The notes beneath the pieces are model-generated. The model was not told the DNA's origin and did no database searches. It saw only the letters and a list, made by a program, of their open reading frames with translations. The position numbers and the translations under genes were made by a program. A DNA stretch of 64,000 nt from Hymenolepis diminuta (Eukaryota > Platyhelminthes > Cestoda > Cyclophyllidea > Hymenolepididae), in the NCBI GenBank assembly GCA_900708905.1, contig CAADRB010000002.1:4195308-4259307 (forward strand). The letters are read 5' to 3'. Each line of letters opens with the position of its first letter. Position 1 is the first letter of the stretch. Positions 25,970-39,798 of the stretch are shown here, one piece after another.

Positions 25970-25983
25970 AATTATTTGCGGGA
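25970..25983. repeat. Target-site duplication, right copy
   Basis: AATTATTTGCGGGA, exact match to 21928-21941, immediately after the element's GGCTAGGTAG end. Confidence 0.8.
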
Positions 25984-28900
25984 TATAGATGAAATATGCT
26001 TTCCATCCTCTAAGAAATCATGAACATGAAAGCACTAAAAGTGCTAATAACAATTTCAGTTAAAATTTGTGCATTTGTAAAATTAGCATTCTTTCACGGT
26101 CCATTCCATATCTTCGGAAGTTATAAGCCACTTTTTTTAGGTTAAGTTTGTATATTTTTAATGCAATTGGGGTCTAAATAAGGGAATAAGAATATTTGTC
26201 TCACGTTTAACTCCTTAGCCATGCATATGAATAACAAATCTTGAAGTTTTTTCTTTAAATAAATCATTTAAATTATGCTCGAGAGTTAGATGGTCTAAAG
26301 GTAAGAATTGCAAGAGAAGCTATTGAGAATAAAGTAAAATTCTATTGTAAAGCATTATTGCGATATATAAGATAAAGTCGAGAGACACGAAATATTTTAT
26401 TTATGTTTAATTTTTTCCTAGAGGTATTCAAGAGATGATGAGTGTATTTCAGTATCCGACGGGAATGGAAATAATCATCAAATGTAAATTGTGTTGACTG
26501 ACCTCCAACTTGTCTATTGAGGGCACACCTAGATCGGTCTAATTTCTTTCAACTTCTTAAAAGAACTATAAATTGTATAGCCACTTTATGTCCAGTATTT
26601 TAAGAAATTTTTATTAAAACAAACTAATGATAATTAAATGCCCTAAATTCTACAGTGTGGAGCCATTTCTCTATGGCCGACTTGATGTCTGGGATGAAAG
26701 ATTAGCTTCTCTAGAAATCCCGAGCAGTTTTGTATATGTAACTACAATCAGTGTGGGAATAAGCTCACTAAATATTAGTTCAATAGCAAAGTTAGGGGTT
26801 ATGACCGATGCTAAAATAAATCCAATTACGATGTGGTAGATTTAAGTATACATATGATAGGTACTTGAGGGCTCGGTTCAATTGATAGTTTGTACTTAAA
26901 AAAATGATAGAAAGGTGTAAATATTATTTTGTTAAAATTTGTCCTGTTATGTTACAGGGCAACTCTGAAAATTCATCCGTTCTCTATTGAAAAAATGGTC
27001 ACAAATAATTCTGTAATTGTAAAATATATGTCCTAAAACGAAATATTCAGTAGGAATGCCGCTGTTCGTTTAAAGGATTTAAAACTAATGATGCTTTATT
27101 GAACCTTAATCTGACCATTAAATTTAAATAAATCTACGTTAAGTGGGAAAGAAATGTACAACTTCGTGCTATAGGTTCTAGCAACTTAAGACTAATATGG
27201 TAAAATAATATTCAGTGACTTGCATTAAATAAAATTGTTATAGCGATGACTGACGCACGTCAATTAAGGGATGTTCAGAACCGAATCCAACCGAAATATC
27301 TTCTCTACACATCGCCCAATTTCAGAGAGATTAGAGTAGTTGTGTAGTGCTTCATTTAACACGAAGAAACCCCACAGCTTGACTAGGACGGAAGTGATAA
27401 TATCACATTTGTGTATATACGTGTATAATATGGAGAGATCATCGCACTCACATTGGCAATTTGAGTTCTCAAACACCGAGTTCTTATTGCTTTCATTGCA
27501 GATAAAATTAGCTCAAAACAGTATTTATTTCACTTGCTTTTGTTGAGTTTCGTGACCTGGCAGAGCAACCGGTGTTTTATTAATTATGAGGGTAATTTTC
27601 ATATGACGCCCGTCGAACACGCCCTTGTAGAACGTGAACAGACAGACGCGAAATAGTAAACAGTGACACAATGATTTATTTACATCATTGTGGTTACTGA
27701 TCACAAAGTCTTTTAATACGCATTTTCGTCACAATTTTAACTAGATACATGACCTAATATTAGCCAATTTATAGGACAAAATTCTCATCACTTTTGAACT
27801 AAAACATTATAAAGTGTATTTACTTCATTGAAAAGGGTCATATCAGGTGGCATATAACTTTCAATATAATATTTACTGAGAGAGGAAAAAGATAAATTGG
27901 GGAATTCATTCTTGAAGCCGGGGTTGTACATGGCTTCGGTTGCGACTTTCCTTTTAAACTTCAATATTTGAGGTTTGTGAAGGCGTTCGGTTGGAACCTA
28001 GGTTCAAGGAAAATGGGTAATTTAGAGATAAGATAAAGCCCAAGAACAAAACTTCTCCGTTCGCTAAGCACGAAAAAACACATTTTGATCATGAAGTGTA
28101 TCGATTACAACTCACCTTTTAACTGGAACATTCGTCACCACGGCATTCATCATTAGAGGTATATAAAACGTTATGGTGGCGAAGTGGTCAATATGCACGT
28201 CTGCATAGCCAGAGGTCACTTGGTCATTGCACATCCAGTGGTGTGAATGACCAACCGCTATGGTTGGTCAAGTCAACAAGGGAGATGGTGAAATGATAGT
28301 TTCTCCTAAAAATGGCTCAGGATGCCTTCTATCTAAACAAGTCAAGTGCTCTGAACACTCCCCCTTGGGGGCATGGGATGTTTTAACAGATGTAAATGGC
28401 CAAATAATAGACTTAATGGAAAACAGAAAAAACATTAAACCCAAGGCTTGGTTAATATTGTGAACATTTTATGTAAAGATGCAACCACTTAAAATAAATT
28501 AATTTGTTAAAATTAAAGTCCCAGGTAGAATAAAATTGGCAAATGAACAGTTAGATCATATTATCAGTGTCCACTAGAAATAAATGAACATTTTTTGCAG
28601 TTGTCTTTATTTGCGCTTAGCCAAAATCCTTTCATGATTCTTGTGGTGTTTCTCAGACTTCTGTTTCCCCGTTAAACTTGTAAATCATTTGACTAGTTAA
28701 TTACCCCATTTCACACCGATCCGCCCCATCCGGTTTCTTAAAAATAAGACAAAGCTGATCGCAGCTAATTAATCTCATCGATTGTTCGTATGTACCGTGC
28801 AATTTCGAATAAATTTAAAGCTAAATTATTCTAGTTAAACGGAAAGCAGCAAGTTGTGCCAAAAGGACGGCGTGCTCACCAATAATGTAACATTGATCCC

Positions 28901-31900
28901 GATTGTAAAGATACTTCAGGATCTGACCGAGTTTAGACCAAGAGCTGCTCCCTTACAAAACAGGATGCAACTGAAATTTCAAAATCAGAAAACTAGGAGT
29001 AAAGTAGGACCACGTGTATATCGTGGAATCTGGAAATGAATGAGAAGAGAAAGGAAGAAGGAGTGGAATAAGGTATTTAGAATTGTGAAAGAAAAGAAAA
29101 TGCAACGGAACTGAGCGAGTGGAACCCAAGTTGTGATAAAGAGGGCTTAGTTAGGTATGATAAGAAAGCCGACAGATCTCGCGTTCCTTGTTCATTGATG
29201 ATCAACCAATAAAAAATTCATCAATTCACGGTCCGGGCGCCCAAAGGTACGAGTCAGCATACGCACACTATAAACGTTCCACCACACTTTAAATCAAAAA
29301 TAAAATTACTCTATGTAACATAGTAGCTTATCATTCCTCTTAATTATAGTCTGAAAATAGTATTCTTTCTAATAGTTACTTAATTACTATGGAAGAAAAA
29401 TAATAGCAAAATTCGCACTGTATTTGAATGTGTCAGTGTCGCTGCTGTCTATTTGAAGGTTTGCAAGAGGGGTAGGAGAGTACTACTTTCTCACTAGATT
29501 GGCACCATGATAATTCTTCTCTGCCCATGCCAAGTGTTACTCACTCTCCCTTGATAATCATCGAGAGTTCAAAGTTTGCTACCTATACTTATATAATATT
29601 ATTATTAGTATTTACCTAGAGTGAACACTGCTAAAAATTTCAGATATTACACTCTGCTTTCTTTAGATCATGTAAACTCCTTAATATCATTTGCGATGAA
29701 TCTGCTTTCTCAATTTATGGAAGAAAAGTGAATTTGAGTGGTCCTACCGACCATCATAATTAAAGATTTTGTCAAAAAACACTTGATATCGTGGACAAGA
29801 ATTTACCCAATGGTCCCGGTGACTATCCAAGTAACTTGTATTTTAGAATGTGAGCTATCTATTAAGTAAATATTATACAACCCATAAATCAAATTAAGCA
29901 AAAATTTTGGTACTCCGACTTTAATGTCGACGTCTTTACGGTTCACGCCCCCTTCTCCGCCCTCTGTGACGTATTGAACTTACTTTAACTCCGCCTATTC
30001 TGTTATCAACAGAAAATTACTTCGGATTTGAAAATTAAACTTATAGTTTAATCTAAGGCATTACGTGTCAAATTTAAGATTCAGTTAAATTAACTCTTTT
30101 CAATCACTTTTTTAAGATTTCCGTCAAACAAAACAAATTTTATCAACTATCTGTCGACAATTTAAAAAGAGCATTAAAAATCTGTGGAAAGGAACATTTG
30201 ATACTAAATTAGGTAATTGTTTGGGACCAGTTAAAAACGGAGGGTAGCTTTGGTGCGCACACTGGCTCATAGATCTGCTCACCTACGGACGTGTATCTCT
30301 GACAAAATTTTCAGTTGCTCATCAACAAACAAAGGATGCAAGATTTGTCAAACGTTCTATCGAACCTCATTTCGTCTATTTCTTACAACCCGCACTGGCC
30401 TCGATCAGTACTGAAGCCTTGCTTTTCTCTCTCAATTTGTCTTCCATCTCCTTCCTCCTTTCCCCTCTATTTAATTCCAGTTGTCCAATATTCACTTGGT
30501 CTTAGTTAACTTTTGGTCTTCTCATTCGAAAAAGACTCTTGCATCCTGTTAATCTCGAGAGGATCACCAGTTCTAGAATTGGTATTTAGTCCAATTTGGT
30601 TTGGCTCAACGTGGCTCCACTAACTGGATCAATGCTACTCTATAATGCGAATGCATTGTCGGATATAATGTTGCTAATCAACAGTTATCAACCAGAGCAA
30701 GCACAGAATTAACAGCTTCCGATGAATGTACTTGAATATCTCCTAACTGATTACTGACCTAAAAAACACTAGGTTATATTCTTATCTTGATAACTGCTAA
30801 TTGACCGAGGTTGGGTTTATAAATTGAAATTTTCTTTTTAAAAAATTCTCGCATTACTCTATCTCTGTCATTGGGAATCGGTTGCAACAATTTGATAGGT
30901 AAGGTCTATTTTTGTAATACAGAAGTGCATTATGCTGGTAGTATTATTCGTGATAACTACGTTTTATCTTAGACTTGCAGTCATCTGGCACGTTCCGTCT
31001 TATACATTTAAATGTTCTTGTTCCTTGTGCTTGACGATTTATCGGTAATTATATTTAGATGTGATTTTGTAGTGGGTGCCACTAAAATTAAATTCTGTTA
31101 TTAAATTAAACATTCATTGTCTTACGCTTTAGATTAAAATATTACCGCTCTTACCTTTGTATATGGAATGGAATCGAACTATGACTGGATTTGTCAAGTC
31201 GATAGATTTGATAGAGATGGCACTAGCCCTGGAGATTTATCGATATTCTGCACTATTTTATCGAAAAATTCTGTTATTTATTCAAGTAATTGCAATAAAT
31301 GAGGTTAAATGGAAACCTTCCGGAGACGGTCAGCTATAATCTGTATTTTTTAATTCGCTGAGACTGTTTAAATTACGGTTAATTGTTACGAGCCGTCATA
31401 GATTTATAAAGCACCAATATAAAATAATGAATCGTTGTATGGCATAAAAACGATTTAAATAGAAGGAGCTTCTACTTTAAGTCAGATTACCTGGAATTTA
31501 ACTCGTGAAAATGATCATTCAAATACTTTTCGATTTTTTGACCTAGTCTTCGGATCGCATAACTCCAAAGTAAAATCACCTTTGCTCGTTCAGCGCGGTT
31601 ACGTCAACTTTTTTGGGTAATCTGATTGAAGAGACACCAAATCCAACATGGGATATAACATGATCCCTTTGATTTCAAACATTACTCTGTATAGCTAGCT
31701 GAACGTAATAGAACTCACTTCAACTACGAATTCATATCCCTCCGTATATTATTCTATGTTAAGTAACTGCGATTTCATTATTTTAGAGATTTCAACAGAC
31801 GATATAACAAAATAATCTTTAATTACTTTAAAGAGCAATGAAATTGATTTTTAGTCGAAAGTGTACTGCCAAATAAGAATATAACATTGCAGTTAAATTG

Positions 31901-32770
31901 ATGTATGCGAAAGTTCATTGGCTAACATTGATCAATCAAGTTTCTGTGTGAGTATACGAAAGCGAGTTTCTGAACAAGACTTCAGCTACCAAAACTATTT
32001 ATTTAATTTGTTAATATTCCTCATTTCACTTCTCATTTCATTTCAGTATCAATATTCTTAGAAATCCAAATAAATAGTTTTGGAAAATGCACGCCACTGT
32101 TGTGATCAATATATGAAATTCGAAATCTAGTACTATTCGGTTTAAAATAGCTATGCAATCAAGTTTGTAGACCAGCGGGTCGACATTGTAAATCTACTAC
32201 ATAATCCCACTTTTTCAATTCCCTATTTACTATAACAATGTTTAAATTTCTTGGCTCGTTTAACAGTTCTTCCCTCTAGTGATACTTATGCCGAATAATG
32301 AGTACAATATTTCACATGTTATCTGTGCTCTTTTCTGGAACGAAGTCTAGTTACTTTCACATTCTGAATACCAATTGAACTTTCGAATTGCGTAATATTT
32401 TAAATATTTTGTCTACCAATAACTTTTTTGTCCTTTTGAACGTTGTATGTTTGCGTATGAATCTGAATGAAGGATACTTTCATTCCCTTTTTCAATCTAA
32501 AGCGCATCTGCACAATAATTTCATGTGCTACTTATGAATAGAACTTAAAAATTCAAATTGAATTTCCATCAAGACGAAGACTTACAACAAATTAAGTAAC
32601 TTTCGACAATCTAACTACCTTGTAGTAATTGAACACCTGCAACACCTTTCTTCACACAAATCTACCGATCCCGCATAAATGAATGGTCGTGTTAATAAGT
32701 AAAACGAATAGAAATCAATTAAAATTTTTATGATGAGTGATAATGACAGCTTTAAAGGAACTTCATCTAT
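25984..32770. other. AT-rich intergenic region, no gene supported
   Basis: About 6.8 kb with only short open frames that show no domain, no conserved motif and no convincing splice structure. A 70-codon ATG frame at 26627-26839 is the best of these and is not recognisable. A tRNA-like SINE candidate lies at 28165-28400 (listed separately). Confidence 0.6.
28165..28400 (+). repeat. Possible tRNA-derived SINE
   Basis: TGGCGAAGTGGTCAA (starting near 28175) closely resembles the A box of Ser/Leu-type tRNA genes. GGTCATTGCACATCC about 45 nt later is a weaker B-box match, and a hairpin TATGC/GCATA lies between them. It lacks a proper acceptor stem, so it is not a functional tRNA gene. Its full extent is uncertain and the family is unknown to me. 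Confidence 0.35.
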
Positions 32771-32776
32771 TTTATT
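32771..32776 (-). terminator. Polyadenylation signal of the cytidine deaminase gene
   Basis: AATAAA on the minus strand, 109 nt beyond the end of the stop codon at 32886. Confidence 0.45.
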
Positions 32777-32885
32777 ACTCACATTTCGAAAAAATAGAAC
32801 ACACCTTTGTACAAGCATAACAAAAGACGAGAAAACTGCAATTAAAATGTATCTATTAAAACATAACAGGATTGACGGCTATCAA

Positions 32886-33305
32886 TTACTTATCCATACT
32901 ACCTTTAAAAAAAACCATTTGATAAATATCTTCGATTTTCGTCATCCGGTATTCTCCCTTCTTATTGACTAACAGAAGGGGCATATTCTTTCCGTAGCAG
33001 AATTCCACCATAACCTGCCTACAACGACCGCAAGGCGATGAGAATATATCCCTGTCCACTGCAACTGCCATACCAACAAACTCTCTGGAACCTGCAGTAA
33101 TTGCGGCGCTAAATGCACTGATTTCAGCACACCATCCACATGGAAATGAGGCAATTTCTACGTTGACACCTGTGAACACTTGTCCATTAGTGTCCATTAG
33201 AGCTGCTCCTACGGGAAAATCGCTGTAGGAACTGTAAGTATTTTTCAGAACAGCTAGAGCTGCCTTGCGAAGTTCTTCCAATTGGGGTGAGAGAGGAGCA
33301 GACAT
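32886..33305 (-). CDS. CDA: Cytidine deaminase
   Basis: Converts cytidine and deoxycytidine to uridine and deoxyuridine in cytosolic pyrimidine salvage, normally as a homotetramer with one zinc per subunit. The 139-residue protein is close to the usual length (about 130-150). Visible features: YSDFPVGAAL near residues 27-36; NVE at 48-50 for substrate binding; Cys59-Ala60-Glu61, which supplies a zinc ligand and the catalytic glutamate; and PCGRC at 91-95, which supplies the other two cysteines. All key residues are present, so it should be active. The frame starts at ATG (33303-33305) and needs no intron. A TATTTTCAG sequence ends 14 nt upstream of the ATG and could be a splice or spliced-leader acceptor. 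Confidence 0.93.
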   Translation of the reverse strand: MSAPLSPQLEELRKAALAVLKNTYSSYSDFPVGAALMDTNGQVFTGVNVEIASFPCGWCAEISAFSAAITAGSREFVGMAVAVDRDIFSSPCGRCRQVMVEFCYGKNMPLLLVNKKGEYRMTKIEDIYQMVFFKGSMDK

Positions 33306-35379
33306 GACTTGTGCGACTTCTGAAAATACCGCGTTATTTATTCAGCTGATGGAGTCATGAGATTGGTTGGTTGTAGATATATGCTGATTGGACAATGTGT
33401 GATTAATCGGAAAAGCCTTAATAGTAATTGTTAAACTACCTTGGACGTTTTTGGACATTTTGCGGTAAATAGTTTGTATTTTTATCCGTACTTTTATGGT
33501 AAAAAGTTGCATGTCTGATTTAATCTGTTTTTAACACAAAACTTATGGGAACAGCTGGTTGCAAACCGTGATGGGAAATTATCCGCTGGAGTGTAATTTA
33601 ATTCATCCGAAATTCATACATCGCTGAAGAAGGCGAAACCGAAGAACATAAACCGCTTTCCCCAGCCCTAAAGTTATTATTAAAATGTAACATCCAGCCT
33701 TGATGAAAGATATCCTATGCTTGGTGAGGTTTTTTAAAGTCAAAAAGAAAAGTGAAGTGAATTTTAAATATTTTGTTTCATATTTGATCGAAACAATTAA
33801 CATTCATTATTTTGACACTTAATTCGGGAAATTTCATAATGCTGGTGCAGTCTTACTTGATTTTGTCTTGGTTAAATTACTTACGAGTGTCATAATTCGC
33901 TAAATCGAATCCGCCATATTCGATTGGTTAGTTTGTTAATTCATAGAACTCTACATTACCGTTCACTGCTTCCTAAACAGCTTATCGTCAAAACAACAAA
34001 AAATGTAATATCTAGCTATTTTAGAGCTCAGAATAAATGGATATAGGAACAATACAGGTCAAATAAACTCTACTTCATTTGAGCTTCAGAATGTTCAGGT
34101 TTCCCAGTTTCTCGGTTTTATTTTACATCATTAAACAGAATCAGCACACCTATATTTTACTCTAGCAAAATGCATTTTGAAGTAAAGTTACGTGGATCTA
34201 GAATAAGTCAAGTCACTCACTTCGTTAAATCAGTATGGTGGTGGTCAGAAAACCACCGCAATTTATTTATAAATAAATTAAGTATATACATGTATATATA
34301 TATATTTCTTTGTTAGACTTCATTCATGTTCCATCATCAATGTCTGGACATGATAATTGATGTCTGCTTAAGAATCTATGTAAAATCATGCACAGCCAGA
34401 CCACCTGTGGACACTGTAGTCGAGATCTTATCGCCAGGTATTGATAGAAATCTGCTGTCTCCAGTATCTCCATCCTGGGGATTCGAGAGGACTCCTTTGG
34501 TCAGTCATGATGTTGTCTAGTATGTGTGCATTTCTTTCAAGAACACTTAAAAGATTGTCCGGTATTTGTTTTGCACACGTTAAGGTCTGTTGAATAGTCA
34601 AATATGAGAAATATATTTGCGAAAAAAATTATTTTTTAGACGTAGTACATATTTAACCTGTTCTTCACACAGACATTCGTTTATTGCTTTACTTCTTTCG
34701 CTTGGTCTTATGACCTCACATTTCGGCGTTTCTGAAATAGGTCTAAACCATCCTACGCCCTCAGACAATTATCAAAAAAGTATTACTTTGATGAATCTTG
34801 GATATCGTAAGCTCAACGGTTGCATTGTATTTGTCTCCTCACAGTTGCAACTTAGCACATAACAAAAATGTAAACCGGTCGAGATCCGTTCCCTCTAGGT
34901 CTTTTTTACGTGGTTACAAGTGCTTTAAAATTACAACGTCCTGTTTACAGAAATAAGTGATGAACCAAAGTCGCTTCATATTCGATGGCATTCCGTTTAA
35001 AGTTACGTCAATGTCAACTTCGTACTTTGAGAAATAAACCATATAATTCAGGAAATTTGACACTTTGTTATAATCACACATAAAAACCGTCAGCCCGAGG
35101 AGAGATGGAGTCCGAATCTTGAAAATAACATCAAGTGGAGACACTACGGTTTAGACGTGAGTGACAACAATAGGTAGGTATGAGCATATTGGTTGATATG
35201 TAGCCAATAAATTAGGTCAATTTCTACCTTAGCAAGTGACAAATAATATCTATAAAGTGAGGTCAAGCTGCATTATTACTACTTTATATCATACCTGAAA
35301 AGCTCCAAGAACAGAACGAAATTAATTAAATAGTCAACACTTTATCTGGTACAAGTTCAAGGATTCTATAATTAGAAAA
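33306..35379. other. Intergenic, no gene supported; AT microsatellite
   Basis: About 2.1 kb between the deaminase and the release factor gene. It contains a short (TA)n tract at about 34281-34308. An ATG frame of 64 codons (34326-34520) shows no recognisable domain. Nothing else is supportable. Confidence 0.55.
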
Positions 35380-38300
35380 TCACTTCATAAAGTAGGGTTT
35401 ATCCAGAGAATTCAGGGAATTGAGGATATACGCTTCATCCAGTGCTTGAGCAGTCTCGTCAATCAAAGGAATACCCTGACGCATACAAGTGGCGAGATCA
35501 CTCCAGGATATGTTCAGCCGATGATCAGTAATGCGGTCTTGCTGGTAGTTGTAAGTTCTTATCCGGTCAGAGCGCTCCAAAGAGCCCATCTGGGTACGGC
35601 GAGTGGCCAACTCACTCTCCACTTGTTTTAGAGCAGCCTCTTTTGTGATTCTAGTGGGAAAATCAAGGATGTATCACGGTGATGAATTTAGCAAACAACT
35701 AAATCTAACACCAATGCATATAATATGTTGGTAGTGGTAGATACAGACGTGCGCTTACATCTTACTGATGCAGCACCCCATAGACACCAATATAATGTAA
35801 ACAGGATCAAAAGCAAGAAAACAGAGGACTAGATCAGTGAAGAATTGCTTTCGTGTGGCCGTGGGTTATAAGAGATTGAATAGTCACCGAATTAGTCAGT
35901 AATATAGCAGTGAGGCTCCCAGATAGGAGCATGGGAAGAAAAAGACCGGAGAAAATCAATGTCAGAAGAATGAATTTCATCATCATAATTTTAAAAATCA
36001 TGCATATTTTAGGCGAAATATTTACTAATTATTCGCTTATCGTTGAACAATCATTCAACCAATTATTTCCAAACCTCTACGTAAACATTTGTATTTTCTC
36101 AATAAATAAACCGTCTCAGAGTTAAAACACTTCTGTACTTCCCCCACCTATTCTACTGGGTTTATGTTAACTGTAGACATAGCAGTGGCGAATTATTACC
36201 ACATCATCTAGTTTTTAGAGCGATCAAAATGATAATACTGACCTAGAGAATAGTGAAGGAATGAATTAGCGAAGCTTAACGATTACTTCCTTCAAAATAT
36301 GTGAAGAGCATAATTCAAGAGAATGACCAAAAAATGTTTTAAATTGTAAGAAGATAGCGAGCTTATTAAACGTGATCATAGATGGATTCGTTCTGGAAGT
36401 CTACATGATTGGATACTTCTGATGTAAGCACTAAAAAATTTTTTTAAAATGACGGGAGTTTCGTATTGCAATCTTCACGAAATGTAAGTTGTAGGCCCTT
36501 TTGAGTTTCTTAGATCACGTATATTTAAAACTTATTGATGCATTTCAATGGAGTCTCATATTTCAAGATGAGGCCTAAAATCTCGAACATGGTTTACTAT
36601 AAACGAAAAAACCCAAGCCATCCAACTTTCTCATACAAAACGATTTAAATCATTGCCGTTGAGAAATGGCCATTATGGTCAAAGAATTCTGAAAATTAGA
36701 AACATAAGCAATTTTTATACGTTGGCTAATCTTAATTAGTTGGTCTGAGCAACTCTAAGAGAGATTATTGTGTTGACATGAAAACATCGTAATTTAAACT
36801 CTGAAATTTGAATAAGCGGATGTGAAAACGAGAGACAGTTAACCATTTAGTAGAAAGTGGGCGGTATGATGAGTCCAAAATTAAAATAGAGCAACCGTCC
36901 AACCTCACCCATTGCTGAACTGATTGCATAATCCAATGAACTAAGAAGCAAAGAACTCTATTTTAATATGATAAATCATGTCGGAAGTTGCATTAATAGA
37001 TTCAAAAGGAACTGAAACATGTAGGAAAAAGGGAGGATATTCCAGTGATTTCTCACACGCGGAACTACAAGACAATCAGCATAAAACACGTCGAACATTC
37101 ATTCAACCGGGCATACTGAAATAAGAAAGGGATCGACTAACTTGGCTTTGAGAGCTTTCAATGCAGAATCTCGATTAGCATGTTGTGACCGATCATCCTG
37201 ACACGCAACAACATAGCCAGTGGGTTTATGCCTTAAACGAACAGCACTCTCTGTCTTATTCACATGCTGACCACCAGCTCCTGAGGAACGAAACACATCC
37301 CATTCCAAATCCTCTGGGGCAAGCTCAATGTCAACCTGAATGAAATGAGTTTACAAAATAACTTCTACTGAAATGATTTAAGTATAAATGACTGCCAACG
37401 GCTTGCCTCATCCATAACGGGTAGTACAGTCACAGCCACCGTACTGGTGTGGATTTTGTTCAATTTACTTGTCACAGGAACTCGCTGAACCCTGTGTACT
37501 CCTGCTTCCCATCGAAGGCAGGCATAAACCCTATCGCAATGGTCTGCGGCTTCTACAATCACCTCAGAGTTGTGAATTGGACAGTCCGTATCCGAGAGTG
37601 TATTTATCCCACCCTCGCCCGGGTAAATAGACCAGCCCCGTTGGTTAATATAAGCCTCATACATGCTGAAAAGATCTCTAGCGAACATGGCTGCCTCTAA
37701 ACCGCCTGCACCGGCTATTAGCTGCAATCGGATGGAGTTGCATGATGCATTGGGGTCTGGAGGTAATATCAATTCCAGGATCTATGGAAGTAAAATGTCA
37801 TTAAGACACTCTGAACTAAAAGGATAAAAGTTGGTTATAGAATAGCAGACCTGATTCTCCAAGTACTTTATCTGCTCTCGACGGGATACCGCTTCGCTCG
37901 CTGCCATTTGCTGGAGAACTGCGTCTGAACCATCATCTAGCTCTGGAAATACAAAACAAAAATGAAGTTAAAACAAGCGACTGACAATAACAGAATATGG
38001 AAAACCCTACAATAACTTCATCATCATCAGAACCAAAGAATGAGGAAAACTAATCCTAAGGTTCTTCTAATAAACCTTCAATACTTAACCTAACAAATCT
38101 AGTTTATGTTATGAAACAAAGAAATAATATTGGATTTAAATATTATATAAAAGAATTCGAAAACAAATTTTATGCTAATTTCGTTTGACATTAAATTGGC
38201 AGACATTGTAACTAATAAAACACAAAGTAAGCCCTGGATATTTACCGACAGTTGCCTAGTTAGTAAAATTATCTCAAGAACCCCAACAAAATCTCACAAA

Positions 38301-39798
38301 TGTGTTTGTTAAATAGACATCCCTAGTTTCTCAAACATTCCCAGACAAGCTTAACGCTAAATATTGTGAACAATCCAGTTATCAATAGAAAACACCAATC
38401 TAAAAATCTCAATGGACGAATTCCACTGAAAGACCCCTAGGCCTGAAGCACTGACTATCATAGAGACTACATTTACGAAATTAACTCCAAAATGAGAATA
38501 TGAGAAAAGTCGGTCAATACCTACACAGAGCAAAATCGATCTACACATTACCAAATAAACCCAAGTTCGGGAGAATAATATATTAGGTGATGCTGCGGTC
38601 AACGGAAACGTCTTTAATATAAGAGGTCACGAGTTCGTTACATGTTCGTGGACATCAAGTGATTGATGTAATTAAGCGTGCTGATGAAAGCCGTTTAAGA
38701 GATGGGCAGCATAAAGCGAGTTTTTATCCTCTTTGAGGCTCCGGAATTCTACTCTGTCCAAAGTAGATTGCACTTTAATCCAAATTGTTGGGGAGTACTT
38801 CATTTCAACGTACCAGTAATTTATATTAAATATTCAATTTAGCTCTGTGGTAACTGTAAACATTAATTATTATAGAAGAAACTTTAATCTTGAGTAATTA
38901 ATGGTCGATCGTTCTATTACCAAACTATTAATCCTAAGATATTGTTAGATGATAAGTCAGGACGTACTGGCAACAAGATATCCTTGTCCGCAAAATCCAG
39001 ATAGACCACCCGAAAATTACTTTTTTTAATAAGTGAAAGGATAATTCAAGAAACAGAGTTGGCCAAATTACTTACATCTAGCATTAAAATGGGAAAATGT
39101 GGTAGTAATTAAAAACCAGAACAGGTCAAGTAAAATGATATAACACGATCACAAAAGTAGTAGCACCAAACCCTTAAGTTAAAGGGGGAAATTACCTCCC
39201 ACATTAATAAACTTTGTAAATGAAATTGGCTAATTCTGAATTATATATCTGAAAGTGCCTTTCAAATAATTTCTTAAGATAGTCTTGATCGAAAACAAGC
39301 AGTAGCGAATGCAGAAAATAATGTTGGCCACTCCGAGAATTCAGATGCATAAATTGATGTTGTATGATAAATTATTTAGAAGTGACAACAATATATAGAT
39401 TTACCTACCTTGCAAAAGATTGGCTGAATCTGCGTCTAGGGCTATCAGCGCCTGCAGTCGTTGGTTTATATCCAGTAGAGTTTTAAGACTAGACCACTTC
39501 TCTAAATGGTTTCTGAGAAAAAAAGAATGAATGAAAAAAAGTAATAGCGCTGACAATTGAAAGGGAGAATATGAAAACCGCAAGCTTACTTAACTTCATT
39601 TGATCGATCTGATGATACTATTTTCGAAAGACGCTCAGATTCACACAGTAGGAAATCATTATTCTTTGATAAATATCCTTGTATGGCATTTGATACAGAT
39701 CTGTCAGGTAAATTTTTAATTAATTTTTTACTGGCATTATAACTCCACCGCTTAAGCTGTATCAATGGAGCAAATCTAACTGAATAAAGAGCCCTCAT
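35380..39798 (-). CDS. MTRF1L: Mitochondrial peptide chain release factor 1 (MTRF1L/mtRF1a type)
   Basis: Reads UAA/UAG stop codons on mitochondrial ribosomes and triggers peptide release. Six exons on the minus strand: 39798-39590, 39512-39409, 37942-37851, 37781-37407, 37335-37142, 35650-35380. They total 1245 nt, a clean frame of 414 residues, close to the human protein. The N-terminus ([17 protein letters not shown]) is basic and import-signal-like. Then follow a helical domain, [15 protein letters not shown], and the codon-reading loop [14 protein letters not shown] with a PxT motif (PVT). This loop is the standard length, unlike the longer MTRF1 loop. The catalytic GGQ lies in [17 protein letters not shown]. 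The end matches the family ([19 protein letters not shown]). The fourth intron is GC-AG. I chose the ATG at 39798 because an acceptor-like TCTTATAG precedes it by two bases; the frame extends 15 codons further without an ATG. Confidence 0.92.
37336..37406 (-). other. GC-AG intron in the release factor gene
   Basis: The donor is GAG|GCAAGC at 37406 and the acceptor is TTCATTCAG ending at 37336, 71 nt in all. Only this donor gives phase 0 and the continuous family sequence [16 protein letters not shown]. Nearby GT dinucleotides are in the wrong phase. Confidence 0.8.

Noticed and set aside
26627..26839. 70-codon ATG frame as a small gene
   Set aside because: Not recognisable and within chance expectation for this much AT-rich DNA.
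34326..34520. 64-codon ATG frame as a small gene
   Set aside because: No domain, no conserved pattern and no splice or poly(A) context that supports it.
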